The notes: generated from the sequence alone by a model not told the origin. Shown: positions 1-5,095, counted from the stretch's first letter. The stretch: DNA of 6,462 nt from Thermaceae bacterium (GCA_027023345.1 JALVVO010000255.1:1-6462); one strand, 5' to 3'. Made by a program: numbers and translations.

Positions 1-898
1 CTTGGGACGGCGCAGTGGGGGAGGTGGCCTTAGGCGTGCCCGCCCGGGGTGGCGGCGGCGCCTCGGGCTTGGGCGCGGGGCTCGCGGGGGCCGCCGCCAC
101 CGGCTGGGGCGCCTTGGGTCCCGGCTTCCCCGGGGACGGGACGGGCGCCTTCTCGTAGGCACGAAGCGCCTCGGTCAGCTTGGTTCGCAGCTCGGCGACC
201 CTAGCCCGGTAGCCCTCGAGGTCCCCCGAGGCCAGCGCCGCCAGCGCGTCCACGAAGTCCTTGGGCCGCACGTCCCGGACCCGCGGGGCGTCCTGAATGA
301 TGAGGAAGAGCCCGTAGGCCTTGGAGACCAAGGCGTAGGCATGGACCCGGTTCTCGCCGTCGCCGGCGAGCTCCAGGCTCTTCACGATGGCGTTCAGGTA
401 GGCGCGCTCGAAGAGCCGGCGCAGCCCCTCGAGGTCCTTCTTCTCGGCGAGCGCGAGGGCCTCCTCCTTCAACGACTCGGGACGGGCGCTGGCCTCCACC
501 AGCCGGTCGAGAAGGGCCCGGGCGGTCTCCAGGTTGCCCGCCGCCACCGCCTCGAAGAAGGCGTCGTAGAGGGCCTTGGCGAAGGCCCCGCGCACCACCC
601 AGAGCCGCCCCTCGAGGTCGGCCTTGCTCTTCCGGGCCACCGAGATTCGGGCGTCCTTGAGCGCCTGCTCGATGCCCGCCGCGATCACCGGCGGCAGCGG
701 CTCCCTGCCCTTGGCGAAGGCCTTCTGGGCGTCCTCCACCAGGACCAAGGCCTGCGCCGGGTCCCTTTCCAGGACCTGCTTGGCCTCGAGCACCTTGGGC
801 ATGACCTCGTCGTAGAGGCCCGCCGCCGGGGGCAGCGCTCCTTGCGCCCAGGCCAGGAGCAGGGCCCCGACCGCCACCGCCAAAGCCTTTCGCATCAT
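1..898 (-). CDS. Secreted helical protein of unknown function, with Pro/Ala-rich tail (3' end outside window)
   Basis: I do not recognise this family. The minus-strand frame is open from an ATG at 898 to the window edge, giving 299 codons without a stop. Residues 1-18 form a signal peptide: Met-Met-Arg-Lys, then a run of Ala/Leu/Val, ending in an Ala-Trp-Ala cleavage site, so the product is exported. Residues about 22-248 are predicted by eye to be mostly helical, rich in Ala, Leu, Glu and Lys, with a repeat-like rhythm of helix pairs and no catalytic motif or cysteine. From about residue 249 the chain turns into a Pro/Ala/Lys-rich linker that runs to base 1, so another domain or an anchor may follow. 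The start overlaps the stop of the upstream gene as ATGA, and an AAGGAGGT Shine-Dalgarno lies 5 bases before it. A second in-frame ATG at 895 is equally usable. A role in the cell envelope is inference only. Confidence 0.8.
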   Translation of the reverse strand, partial: MMRKALAVAVGALLLAWAQGALPPAAGLYDEVMPKVLEAKQVLERDPAQALVLVEDAQKAFAKGREPLPPVIAAGIEQALKDARISVARKSKADLEGRLWVVRGAFAKALYDAFFEAVAAGNLETARALLDRLVEASARPESLKEEALALAEKKDLEGLRRLFERAYLNAIVKSLELAGDGENRVHAYALVSKAYGLFLIIQDAPRVRDVRPKDFVDALAALASGDLEGYRARVAELRTKLTEALRAYEKAPVPSPGKPGPKAPQPVAAAPASPAPKPEAPPPPRAGTPKATSPTAPSQ

Positions 899-1512
899 TC
901 CTGACCTCCTTCGGCCGAAAGCTCGGCCAGGCGGGTGAACACCCGGCCGAGGTTGGCGTCCCGCCTGGTCACCACCGCCACCACGTATTCTCCCAGAGGA
1001 CGAAGAAACACCTGGGCCTCCTTGACCACAAGATACGCCACCCGGTACCGGCGCCGCCGGCTGACTAACCGGTGGGCGGCGAAGAGCAGGCGGGGCAGCC
1101 CCGAGGGCGCCCCGGGGAAGCGCATCTCGGCCCGGCCGTTCCGGATCAACGCCACCCCCATCGCCCCCTCCTCCCGGGCCAGCTCGACGAGCAGGCGCTC
1201 CCGCTCGGCGGCGTCGTCCAGGTTGACCCGCCGCGCCGCCCGGGGCGCGGACGGGGAGGGCGCGGGCTCGGCGCGCCGGGCGAGCTCCCGGAGCCGCGCC
1301 ACGGCCTCGGCGTAGGCCCCGCCCCCGCGGAAGACGGGGATGATGCCCTGGATCTCGGCGAGCAAAGGGCCCTCGGCGAGCCGCACCCAGTCGGCGGGCC
1401 GGTCACCGAGCCCGCTCTTCTTCCTAGCCCGCTGGATCAGGTTTCGGCTGGCGGCGGGTGGGATGCCGTAGTTCGATAGCGCCTCGACGATAAGCTCCTC
1501 GGCCTCCTGCAT
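895..1512 (-). CDS. Two-domain protein with roadblock/LC7-like C-terminal domain, function unknown
   Basis: This is a 205-residue protein with no signal peptide or membrane segment, so cytoplasmic. Residues 1-80 form a helical N-terminal domain with a Trp-Val-Arg-Leu-Ala-Glu-Gly-Pro-Leu-Leu stretch (42-51). A Pro/Ala/Arg-rich linker follows at about 82-95. Residues 97-205 alternate helix and strand like a roadblock/LC7 domain: a helix, then Gly-Val-Ala-Leu-Ile followed by a polar turn, and at the end a hydrophobic strand leading to Arg-Asp-Ala-Asn-Leu-Gly and a final helix, as in many MglB/roadblock proteins. In that family such domains dimerise and often act on small Ras-like GTPases, but no GTPase gene is visible here. 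The domain call is by eye and the family may be different. A basic patch, Ser-Arg-Arg-Arg-Arg, precedes the last strands. The gene starts 30 bases after moaDE, has an AAGGGG Shine-Dalgarno and its own TATAAT box, and is translationally coupled to the secreted protein downstream. Confidence 0.75.
   Translation of the reverse strand: MQEAEELIVEALSNYGIPPAASRNLIQRARKKSGLGDRPADWVRLAEGPLLAEIQGIIPVFRGGGAYAEAVARLRELARRAEPAPSPSAPRAARRVNLDDAAERERLLVELAREEGAMGVALIRNGRAEMRFPGAPSGLPRLLFAAHRLVSRRRRYRVAYLVVKEAQVFLRPLGEYVVAVVTRRDANLGRVFTRLAELSAEGGQE
904..911 (-). promoter_or_regulatory. Strong ribosome binding site of the secreted-protein gene
   Basis: On the minus strand AAGGAGGT is a near-perfect complement of the 16S rRNA 3' end. 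It lies inside the last codons of the upstream gene, 5 bases before the ATG at 898 and 8 before the ATG at 895. Such a strong site in an overlap suggests that the secreted protein is made at an equal or higher level than the protein before it. Confidence 0.75.
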
Positions 1513-1530
1513 AGGTCCCCTTAGTCGGGC

Positions 1531-1536
1531 ATTATA
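1531..1536 (-). promoter_or_regulatory. Perfect -10 box (TATAAT) before the roadblock-like gene
   Basis: The 30-base gap between the moaDE stop and the next start holds TATAAT on the minus strand. Transcription would begin near 1524, giving a leader of about a dozen bases that still contains the AAGGGG ribosome binding site. The region 16-18 bases upstream, inside the 3' end of moaDE, has no good -35 match, so the promoter may be weak, activator dependent, or a chance match. If real, it uncouples the last two genes from hrcA-moaDE. Confidence 0.5.
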
Positions 1537-1542
1537 CGTGCC

Positions 1543-2229
1543 CTATTCGCCGAGCTGGAGGGAAGGGTCCACCCTGCCCTCGACCCAGAACGCCCCGTCT
1601 TTGAGCACCTCCTTTTTCCACACGGGGAGGACCTGCTTCACGCGCTCGATGGCGTAGCGCCCGGCCTCGAAGGCCTCGGGGCGGTGGGGGCTCGAGACCA
1701 CGATCAGGATCGAGGCCTCGGCGGGGTCCACCCGCCCCAAGCGGTGAACCATGGCGATCCGCCCGAGGCCCCAGCGCGCGCGCATCTCGTCCGCGATCTG
1801 GGCGAGCACCCGCTCGGCCATCTCCGGGTAGGCCTCGTAGACCAGGTGGTCCACCGCCCGGCCCCGGTTGGGGCTCCGGGTCGTGCCCAGGAAGACCACG
1901 CTGGCGCCGTACTCGGGCCGGACCGCCCAGGCCACGAGCTCGGGCAGAAGGGGCTCGAGCGGCGACTCGGTGAGGAAAAGCCGTTCCTCCTCCCCGCCCG
2001 AGACCGGGGGCAAGAAGGCGAGCTCGTCCCCGTCCTTCAAGGGCGCGTCCCGGCCGGCGAAGCCGGCGTTCACCGCTGCCATCCCCTCACCCAGGGCCAG
2101 GCCGGGGAACCGCGCCTCCAGCGCCCGCGCCGCGTCGCCCACGGTGGCGCCTTCGGGGAGCTCGAGCTCGAGCTCCCCCTCTCCGGCCGTCTCCCGGTAC
2201 GCCGCGAAAAGCCGCACCCTAATCCGCAT
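1543..2229 (-). CDS. moaDE: Fused molybdopterin synthase, MoaD-MoaE
   Basis: This 228-residue protein joins the two subunits of molybdopterin synthase, which adds two sulfurs to cyclic pyranopterin monophosphate during molybdenum cofactor synthesis in the cytoplasm. Residues 1-79 are MoaD: a beta-grasp ubiquitin-like fold starting MRIRVRLFAAYRE and ending Phe-Leu-Pro-Pro-Val-Ser-Gly-Gly. Residues about 84-228 are MoaE, with Gly-Thr-Thr-Arg and Asn-Arg-Gly-Arg near 115-124, Ser-Pro-His-Arg at 180-183, and the two catalytic lysines Lys198 and Lys205 (the latter in Trp-Lys-Lys-Glu), spaced 7 apart like Lys119 and Lys126 of E. coli MoaE. The frame extends upstream to 2340, but the ATG at 2229 begins the MoaD fold exactly and has a strong GGGAGGGGAG ribosome binding site. 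The start lies 11 bases inside the end of hrcA. The MoaD Gly-Gly is normally a free C-terminus that becomes a thiocarboxylate, so the fusion probably has to be cleaved after residue 79. Confidence 0.93.
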   Translation of the reverse strand: MRIRVRLFAAYRETAGEGELELELPEGATVGDAARALEARFPGLALGEGMAAVNAGFAGRDAPLKDGDELAFLPPVSGGEEERLFLTESPLEPLLPELVAWAVRPEYGASVVFLGTTRSPNRGRAVDHLVYEAYPEMAERVLAQIADEMRARWGLGRIAMVHRLGRVDPAEASILIVVSSPHRPEAFEAGRYAIERVKQVLPVWKKEVLKDGAFWVEGRVDPSLQLGE

Positions 2230-3151
2230 GCTCCCCTCCCAGCACGCTCCCCAGGGTATACGCCACGCTGAGGGCGTCGCGGTAGCGCATCCGCCCCGGG
2301 CCGAGGAGCGCCACCTCCCCCCGCCAGGCGGCCCTGGCAAACCCCACCTGCACCACCGCGGTCCCCTCCTCCAGCCGGAGGTTCACCCCGCCGGGGGGCG
2401 CGAGCGGCCCCGAGGAAGGCTCCTCGGCCAGGGCGAGCAGGCGCCTCAGAAAGCCGGGGTCGCTGGCCTCGGGCTCGCTGAAGACCTCGCTCACGCCCTC
2501 GAAGAAGCGCTCTCCGCGCGCGGTCCCGAGCGCTCCGGCGAGGGCGCGAAAGAGCGCGTCCATCTGGGGAGAGCTGCCCTTGAGCTCGGCGAGCTCCTCC
2601 GGCCGGCGGGGCTTTTTCAAAGCCTCCTCGGCCTGGGCGAGGAGCGCCTCGGAGGGTTCGAAGGGAAGGAGCAACGTCCCCTCCCGGAGCCGGCCGCCCT
2701 CGAGCACGGCCACCGCCAGCACCCGCCGGCCGGCGAGGGGCGAGAGGTGCACCCGCAGGATCCGCGGCGAGGTCCGGGGCAAGAGCCGGAGCACCGCCGG
2801 ATAGCGGGCCAGCCTCGAGGCCATCTGCGCCGCCAGCCGCGGCCAGTCCTGCCCCGCGCGCGCGAGCGCGTCGGAGAGCACCCGCGCGGTCTGCTCGGGG
2901 AGCGGCTCGGGCGGCAGGAGGCCGAGGGCGTAGGTCCGCAGTCCGAGCTCGGTGGGCACCCGCCCGGCCGAGGCGTGGGGCTTCTCCACCAGGCCCAACG
3001 CCTCCAGGTCGGCGAGGTCGTAGCGCACGGTGGCGGGGCTGACCCCGAGGTCGGCGGCCAACGTCGCCGAGGGGATGGGGCGATTGGCCTCCACGTAACG
3101 TTCGACGAGCCGGGCGAGAAGCCGCTTTTGGCGCTCGGTCACGTGTTTCAT
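2219..3151 (-). CDS. hrcA: Heat-inducible transcription repressor HrcA
   Basis: HrcA is a dimeric repressor that in many bacteria binds the CIRCE operator upstream of groE and dnaK operons and needs GroEL for activity. The product is 310 residues, a little shorter than typical (about 340). Residues 1-70 are the winged-helix DNA-binding domain: Thr-Glu-Arg-Gln at 5-8, a recognition helix around Ser38-Leu49 (SPATVRYDLADLE), and the family signature Lys-Pro-His-Ala-Ser-Ala-Gly-Arg-Val-Pro-Thr at 57-67. The middle is the variable dimerisation and GAF-like part. The C-terminus keeps the family ending Gly-Pro-x-Arg-Met-x-Tyr at 284-290 followed by a helix. The usual Asn of the recognition helix (Ile-Arg-Asn-Asp) is Tyr44 here. 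No Shine-Dalgarno precedes the ATG at 3151. A GTG at 3142 (Val4) is an alternative start sitting 7 bases after a TAGAAT box. No chaperone gene is nearby; moaDE overlaps the 3' end instead. Confidence 0.92.
   Translation of the reverse strand: MKHVTERQKRLLARLVERYVEANRPIPSATLAADLGVSPATVRYDLADLEALGLVEKPHASAGRVPTELGLRTYALGLLPPEPLPEQTARVLSDALARAGQDWPRLAAQMASRLARYPAVLRLLPRTSPRILRVHLSPLAGRRVLAVAVLEGGRLREGTLLLPFEPSEALLAQAEEALKKPRRPEELAELKGSSPQMDALFRALAGALGTARGERFFEGVSEVFSEPEASDPGFLRRLLALAEEPSSGPLAPPGGVNLRLEEGTAVVQVGFARAAWRGEVALLGPGRMRYRDALSVAYTLGSVLGGEHAD
2231..2240 (-). promoter_or_regulatory. Ribosome binding site of moaDE
   Basis: Minus-strand GGGAGGGGAG directly precedes the ATG at 2229, with the GGAGG core about 5 bases from the start. 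It lies inside hrcA coding sequence and supports 2229 rather than the upstream ATG at 2340, which would add 37 low-complexity residues unlike any MoaD. Confidence 0.7.
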
Positions 3152-3155
3152 TCTA
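3150..3155 (-). promoter_or_regulatory. Candidate -10 box for leaderless hrcA transcript
   Basis: Minus-strand TAGAAT (5 of 6 to TATAAT) overlaps the annotated ATG of hrcA and ends 7 bases before the in-frame GTG at 3142. That spacing is the classic leaderless layout, with transcription beginning at or next to the start codon. No recognisable -35 lies upstream. The absence of a ribosome binding site before 3151 fits this, but one hexamer is weak evidence. Confidence 0.4.
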
Positions 3156-3203
3156 CGCCGCGGATCCCCCTGGGCCGAGCGTTCGGACGTCGGTGAACGA
3201 AAG

Positions 3204-3256
3204 GCGCATTAGCCCGTAACGATTTGCGCTAAAAGCCCGATTACGGCGCAAAACGT
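3204..3256. promoter_or_regulatory. Cluster of nested inverted and direct repeats between hrcA and amtB
   Basis: This relatively AT-rich stretch sits between the divergent hrcA and amtB genes and holds several overlapping symmetric elements. TTAGC-N14-GCTAA spans 3209-3232. CCGTAA-N21-TTACGG spans 3214-3246. ACGATTTGCGC-N16-GCGCAAAACGT spans 3219-3256, with 10 of 11 arm positions paired. GCGC recurs at 3204, 3226 and 3246, close to two helical turns apart, and AGCCCG recurs at 3211 and 3234. The layout suggests binding sites for a dimeric regulator or regulators. The TTAGC/GCTAA arms resemble the outer part of CIRCE (TTAGCACTC-N9-GAGTGCTAA), but the spacing is 3 bases short, so identity as an HrcA operator is only a guess. 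Confidence 0.5.
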
Positions 3257-3276
3257 CCTCTGATTTTTGTTCATTC

Positions 3277-3294
3277 GTCCACCCCGGGGTTGAC
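3277..3294. promoter_or_regulatory. 18-base palindrome covering the amtB -35 box, candidate operator
   Basis: GTCCACCCCGGGGTTGAC pairs at 8 of 9 positions, and its inner ACCCCGGGGT is perfect. Its right arm includes most of the TTGACA -35 hexamer (3290-3295), so a protein bound here would block RNA polymerase. It is equally able to be a chance palindrome in GC-rich DNA, though the position is suggestive. The binding protein cannot be named. Confidence 0.4.
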
Positions 3295-3319
3295 AGCATG
3301 ATTATGCGACCGATACCCT
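3290..3319 (+). promoter_or_regulatory. Promoter of amtB-glnK
   Basis: A perfect TTGACA -35 lies at 3290-3295. The -10 is poor: GATACC (3312-3317, spacer 16) or TACCCT (3314-3319, spacer 18). A strong -35 with a weak -10 points to a regulated promoter. Transcription would begin near 3325, leaving about 18 bases before the TTG start at 3344. Confidence 0.55.
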
Positions 3320-3330
3320 CGAAGGCGTAT

Positions 3331-3338
3331 GGAGGTGA
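3331..3338 (+). promoter_or_regulatory. Ribosome binding site that decides the amtB start
   Basis: GGAGGTGA is a near-perfect Shine-Dalgarno that ends 5 bases before the TTG at 3344. It lies inside the frame if the ATG at 3329 is used, and that ATG has no ribosome binding site of its own. This argues for initiation at TTG. Confidence 0.65.
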
Positions 3339-3343
3339 GGGAG

Positions 3344-4651
3344 TTGACGAAGCGAATACCCCTGGCGGCCCTGGTCCTGCTCGGCCCGGCGCTCGCCGAG
3401 GGCGCGGTGGACACCGGGGTCACCGCCTGGATGCTGGTCTCCACCGCGATGGTGCTCTTGATGACCCCGGCGCTCGCCTTCTTCTACGGCGGCTTGGTGG
3501 GGCAGAAGAACGTGCTCAACACCATGGCGATGAGCTTCGCGGCGATGGCCGCGGGCGGCGTGGCCTGGGCCCTTTTGGGCTACAGCCTGGCCTACGCCGA
3601 GGGCAGCACCTTCGTGGGCGGGCTCGGCTATGCCTTCCTGAAGGGCTTCTTGAAAGACGGCCAGATGGTCGTTAGCGACGGCATGCCCTCCTTGCTTGAC
3701 GTCGCCTTCCAGGGCACCTTCGCCATCATCACCGCGGCGCTCGTCTCGGGCTCGCTGGTGGGCCGGATGCGGTTTTCCGCCTGGCTCGTCTTCAGCACGC
3801 TCTGGATCCTTCTCGTCTACGCGCCGCTCGCCCACTGGGTCTGGGGCGACGGGCTGCTCTCGGGCGCACTCGACTTCGCCGGCGGCACCGTGGTCCACAT
3901 CAACGCCGCCGTCGCCGGCCTGGTGGGGGCGATCGCCCTGGGCCCAAGGCGGGAGTTTGGCCGGGTCGCCTTCCTGCCCCACAACATTCCCTTCGTGCTC
4001 CTTGGCGCCGGCCTGCTCTGGTTCGGATGGTTCGGCTTCAACGGCGGCAGCGCCTACGGGGCGAACGCGTCCGCCGCCCTCGCCTTCACCAACACCTTCC
4101 TGGCCCCGGCGATGACCGCGTTCGTCTGGATCGTGCTCGACTACCTGGCAAGCGGCAAGGCCACCGCCGTGGGCATCGCCACCGCGATCGTGGTCGGGCT
4201 CGTCGCCATCACCCCGGCAGCCGGCTACGTCGGACCCTTGGGCGCCCTTTGGATCGGCGCCATCGCCGCCTTCCCCAGCTTCTACTTCATCCGCGTCCGG
4301 CCGCGGCTCGGCCTCGACGACTCGCTCGACGTCTTCGGGGCCCACGGGCTCGGCGGCATCACCGGCGCGATCCTCACCGGGGTCTTCGCCTCCGCCGCCT
4401 GGGGCGGGACCGCCGGTGGGCTCGAGGGCAACTGGGCGCAGGTCCTCACCCAGGTCAAGGCGGTGGTCTACGCCATCGTCTACAGCGCCCTCGGCACCGC
4501 GGCCCTCCTCTACCTCACCCGGGCGTTCGTGCCCCTCCGGGTGGGCGAGAAGGACGAGCTCATCGGCCTCGACGCCGTCCTCCACGGCGAGGAGGCCTAC
4601 CCGGTCACCGAGGGGGCGATCCTGGTGGCCGAGGAAGGGGGGAAGCGGTGA
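3344..4651 (+). CDS. amtB: Ammonium transporter (Amt/MEP/Rh family)
   Basis: This is a trimeric inner-membrane channel that moves ammonium into the cell. From the TTG at 3344 it has 435 residues. Thr-Lys-Arg-Ile-Pro, a hydrophobic run and Ala-Leu-Ala form a cleavable signal peptide, as in E. coli AmtB, and about 11 membrane helices follow. Family residues are in place (numbering from TTG): the gate phenylalanines in Phe-Gln-Gly-Thr-Phe at 122-126, Asp177 eight residues before the first pore histidine His185 (GGTVVHINAAVAGLVG), Trp-Phe-Gly-Phe-Asn-Gly-Gly-Ser, and the second pore histidine His334 in Phe-Gly-Ala-His-Gly. The C-terminal tail (Leu-Arg-Val then Gly-Leu-Asp-Ala and His-Gly-Glu-Glu-Ala-Tyr) is the segment that contacts GlnK. 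The frame can also start at ATG 3329, adding five residues with two acidic ones before the signal peptide. It overlaps glnK by 4 bases, so channel and regulator are coupled. Confidence 0.95.
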   Translation: MTKRIPLAALVLLGPALAEGAVDTGVTAWMLVSTAMVLLMTPALAFFYGGLVGQKNVLNTMAMSFAAMAAGGVAWALLGYSLAYAEGSTFVGGLGYAFLKGFLKDGQMVVSDGMPSLLDVAFQGTFAIITAALVSGSLVGRMRFSAWLVFSTLWILLVYAPLAHWVWGDGLLSGALDFAGGTVVHINAAVAGLVGAIALGPRREFGRVAFLPHNIPFVLLGAGLLWFGWFGFNGGSAYGANASAALAFTNTFLAPAMTAFVWIVLDYLASGKATAVGIATAIVVGLVAITPAAGYVGPLGALWIGAIAAFPSFYFIRVRPRLGLDDSLDVFGAHGLGGITGAILTGVFASAAWGGTAGGLEGNWAQVLTQVKAVVYAIVYSALGTAALLYLTRAFVPLRVGEKDELIGLDAVLHGEEAYPVTEGAILVAEEGGKR

Positions 4652-5010
4652 AGCTGATCGTCGCCATCGTTCGACCGGAGAAGCTCAACGACGTGCTCGA
4701 AGCCCTCTTCAAGGCCGAGGTCCGGGGCCTCACCATCAGCCGGGTGATGGGCCACGGCGGGGGCACCGAGCGGGTCGAGACCTACCGCGGCACCACGGTG
4801 AAGATGGGGCTCTACGAGAAGGTGAAGCTCGAGATCGGGGTCTCCGAGCCCTTCGTCGAGCCCACCATCGAGGCGATCCTCTCCGCCGCCCGCACCGGCG
4901 AAGTCGGCGACGGCAAGATCTTCGTCCTGCCGGTGGAGAAGGTCATCCGCATCCGCACCGGCGAAGAGGACGAGGCGGCGGTGACCCCGGTCCCGCCGGA
5001 GGGCCAGTAG
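4648..5010 (+). CDS. glnK: Nitrogen regulatory PII protein GlnK
   Basis: GlnK is a small trimeric signal protein that reads ATP/ADP and 2-oxoglutarate and plugs AmtB when nitrogen is plentiful. The product is 120 residues, a few longer than usual because of a Pro-rich tail after the conserved core. It starts MKLIVAIVRPEKLNDVLEAL (GTG start). The T-loop keeps Glu44, Tyr46, Arg47, Gly48 and Lys58; in E. coli, Arg47 is the residue pushed into the AmtB pore. Position 51, the tyrosine uridylylated in enterobacteria, is Val, and position 39, usually Gln and involved in 2-oxoglutarate binding, is Gly. The nucleotide-binding parts Gly-Asp-Gly-Lys-Ile-Phe-Val and Arg-Ile-Arg-Thr-Gly-Glu-Glu-Asp are intact. 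The start overlaps the amtB stop as GTGA, with a GGGGGG ribosome binding site 5 bases upstream. The amtB-glnK pairing identifies it as GlnK rather than GlnB. Confidence 0.95.
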   Translation: MKLIVAIVRPEKLNDVLEALFKAEVRGLTISRVMGHGGGTERVETYRGTTVKMGLYEKVKLEIGVSEPFVEPTIEAILSAARTGEVGDGKIFVLPVEKVIRIRTGEEDEAAVTPVPPEGQ

Positions 5011-5024
5011 ACGCGGCCAGGACC

Positions 5025-5054
5025 CGGGCCGGGCGCTGCCCGGCCCGATTCTTA
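5025..5054 (+). terminator. Rho-independent terminator after amtB-glnK
   Basis: A perfect 10-base stem (CGGGCCGGGC and GCCCGGCCCG) with a 3-base loop begins 15 bases after the glnK stop. It is followed by ATTCTTA, a short and interrupted U-rich tail. The stem is all G-C and very stable, as expected in a thermophile. Confidence 0.8.
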
Positions 5055-5065
5055 TCGCATAAATA

Positions 5066-5095
5066 TTGACCCGCGGCCCGCCAGGGTGGAATAAT
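5066..5095 (+). promoter_or_regulatory. Promoter of the TRAP transporter operon
   Basis: TTGACC (5066-5071, 5 of 6) and AATAAT (5090-5095, 5 of 6) are separated by 18 bases. Transcription would start near 5102, leaving a leader of about 19 bases with AAAGGGGGT at 5105-5113 as ribosome binding site for the ATG at 5121. An AT-rich patch with TTAT-CGC-ATAA (5052-5062) lies directly before the -35 and may be part of the regulation, but its arms are too short to call. Confidence 0.7.

Noticed and set aside
2..904. Long plus-strand open frame opposite the secreted-protein gene
   Set aside because: Gly/Arg/Leu-rich composition typical of an antisense shadow in GC-rich DNA; the minus-strand frame has a signal peptide, a ribosome binding site and operon coupling.
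2230..2340. Upstream extension of moaDE to the ATG at 2340
   Set aside because: The 37 extra residues are low complexity and overlap hrcA; the MoaD fold and ribosome binding site fit the start at 2229.
1868..3196. 442-codon plus-strand open frame
   Set aside because: It is antisense to moaDE and hrcA, both firmly identified, and has low-complexity Arg/Gly/Pro composition.
3204..3256. The intergenic repeats as a CRISPR array or a small RNA gene
   Set aside because: There are no identical repeats with unique spacers, and no terminator or promoter arrangement that would frame a small RNA.
3302..4585. 427-codon minus-strand open frame
   Set aside because: It is antisense to amtB and reads as a Gly/Glu/Asp-rich shadow without any domain.
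4027..5010. Long plus-strand frame ending with GlnK
   Set aside because: Its first two hundred residues are an out-of-frame Arg-rich reading of amtB; only the part from the GTG at 4648 is GlnK.
5052..5062. TTAT-CGC-ATAA as an operator upstream of the TRAP promoter
   Set aside because: Arms of four bases in an AT-rich patch are too short to distinguish from chance; kept only as a remark in the promoter entry.
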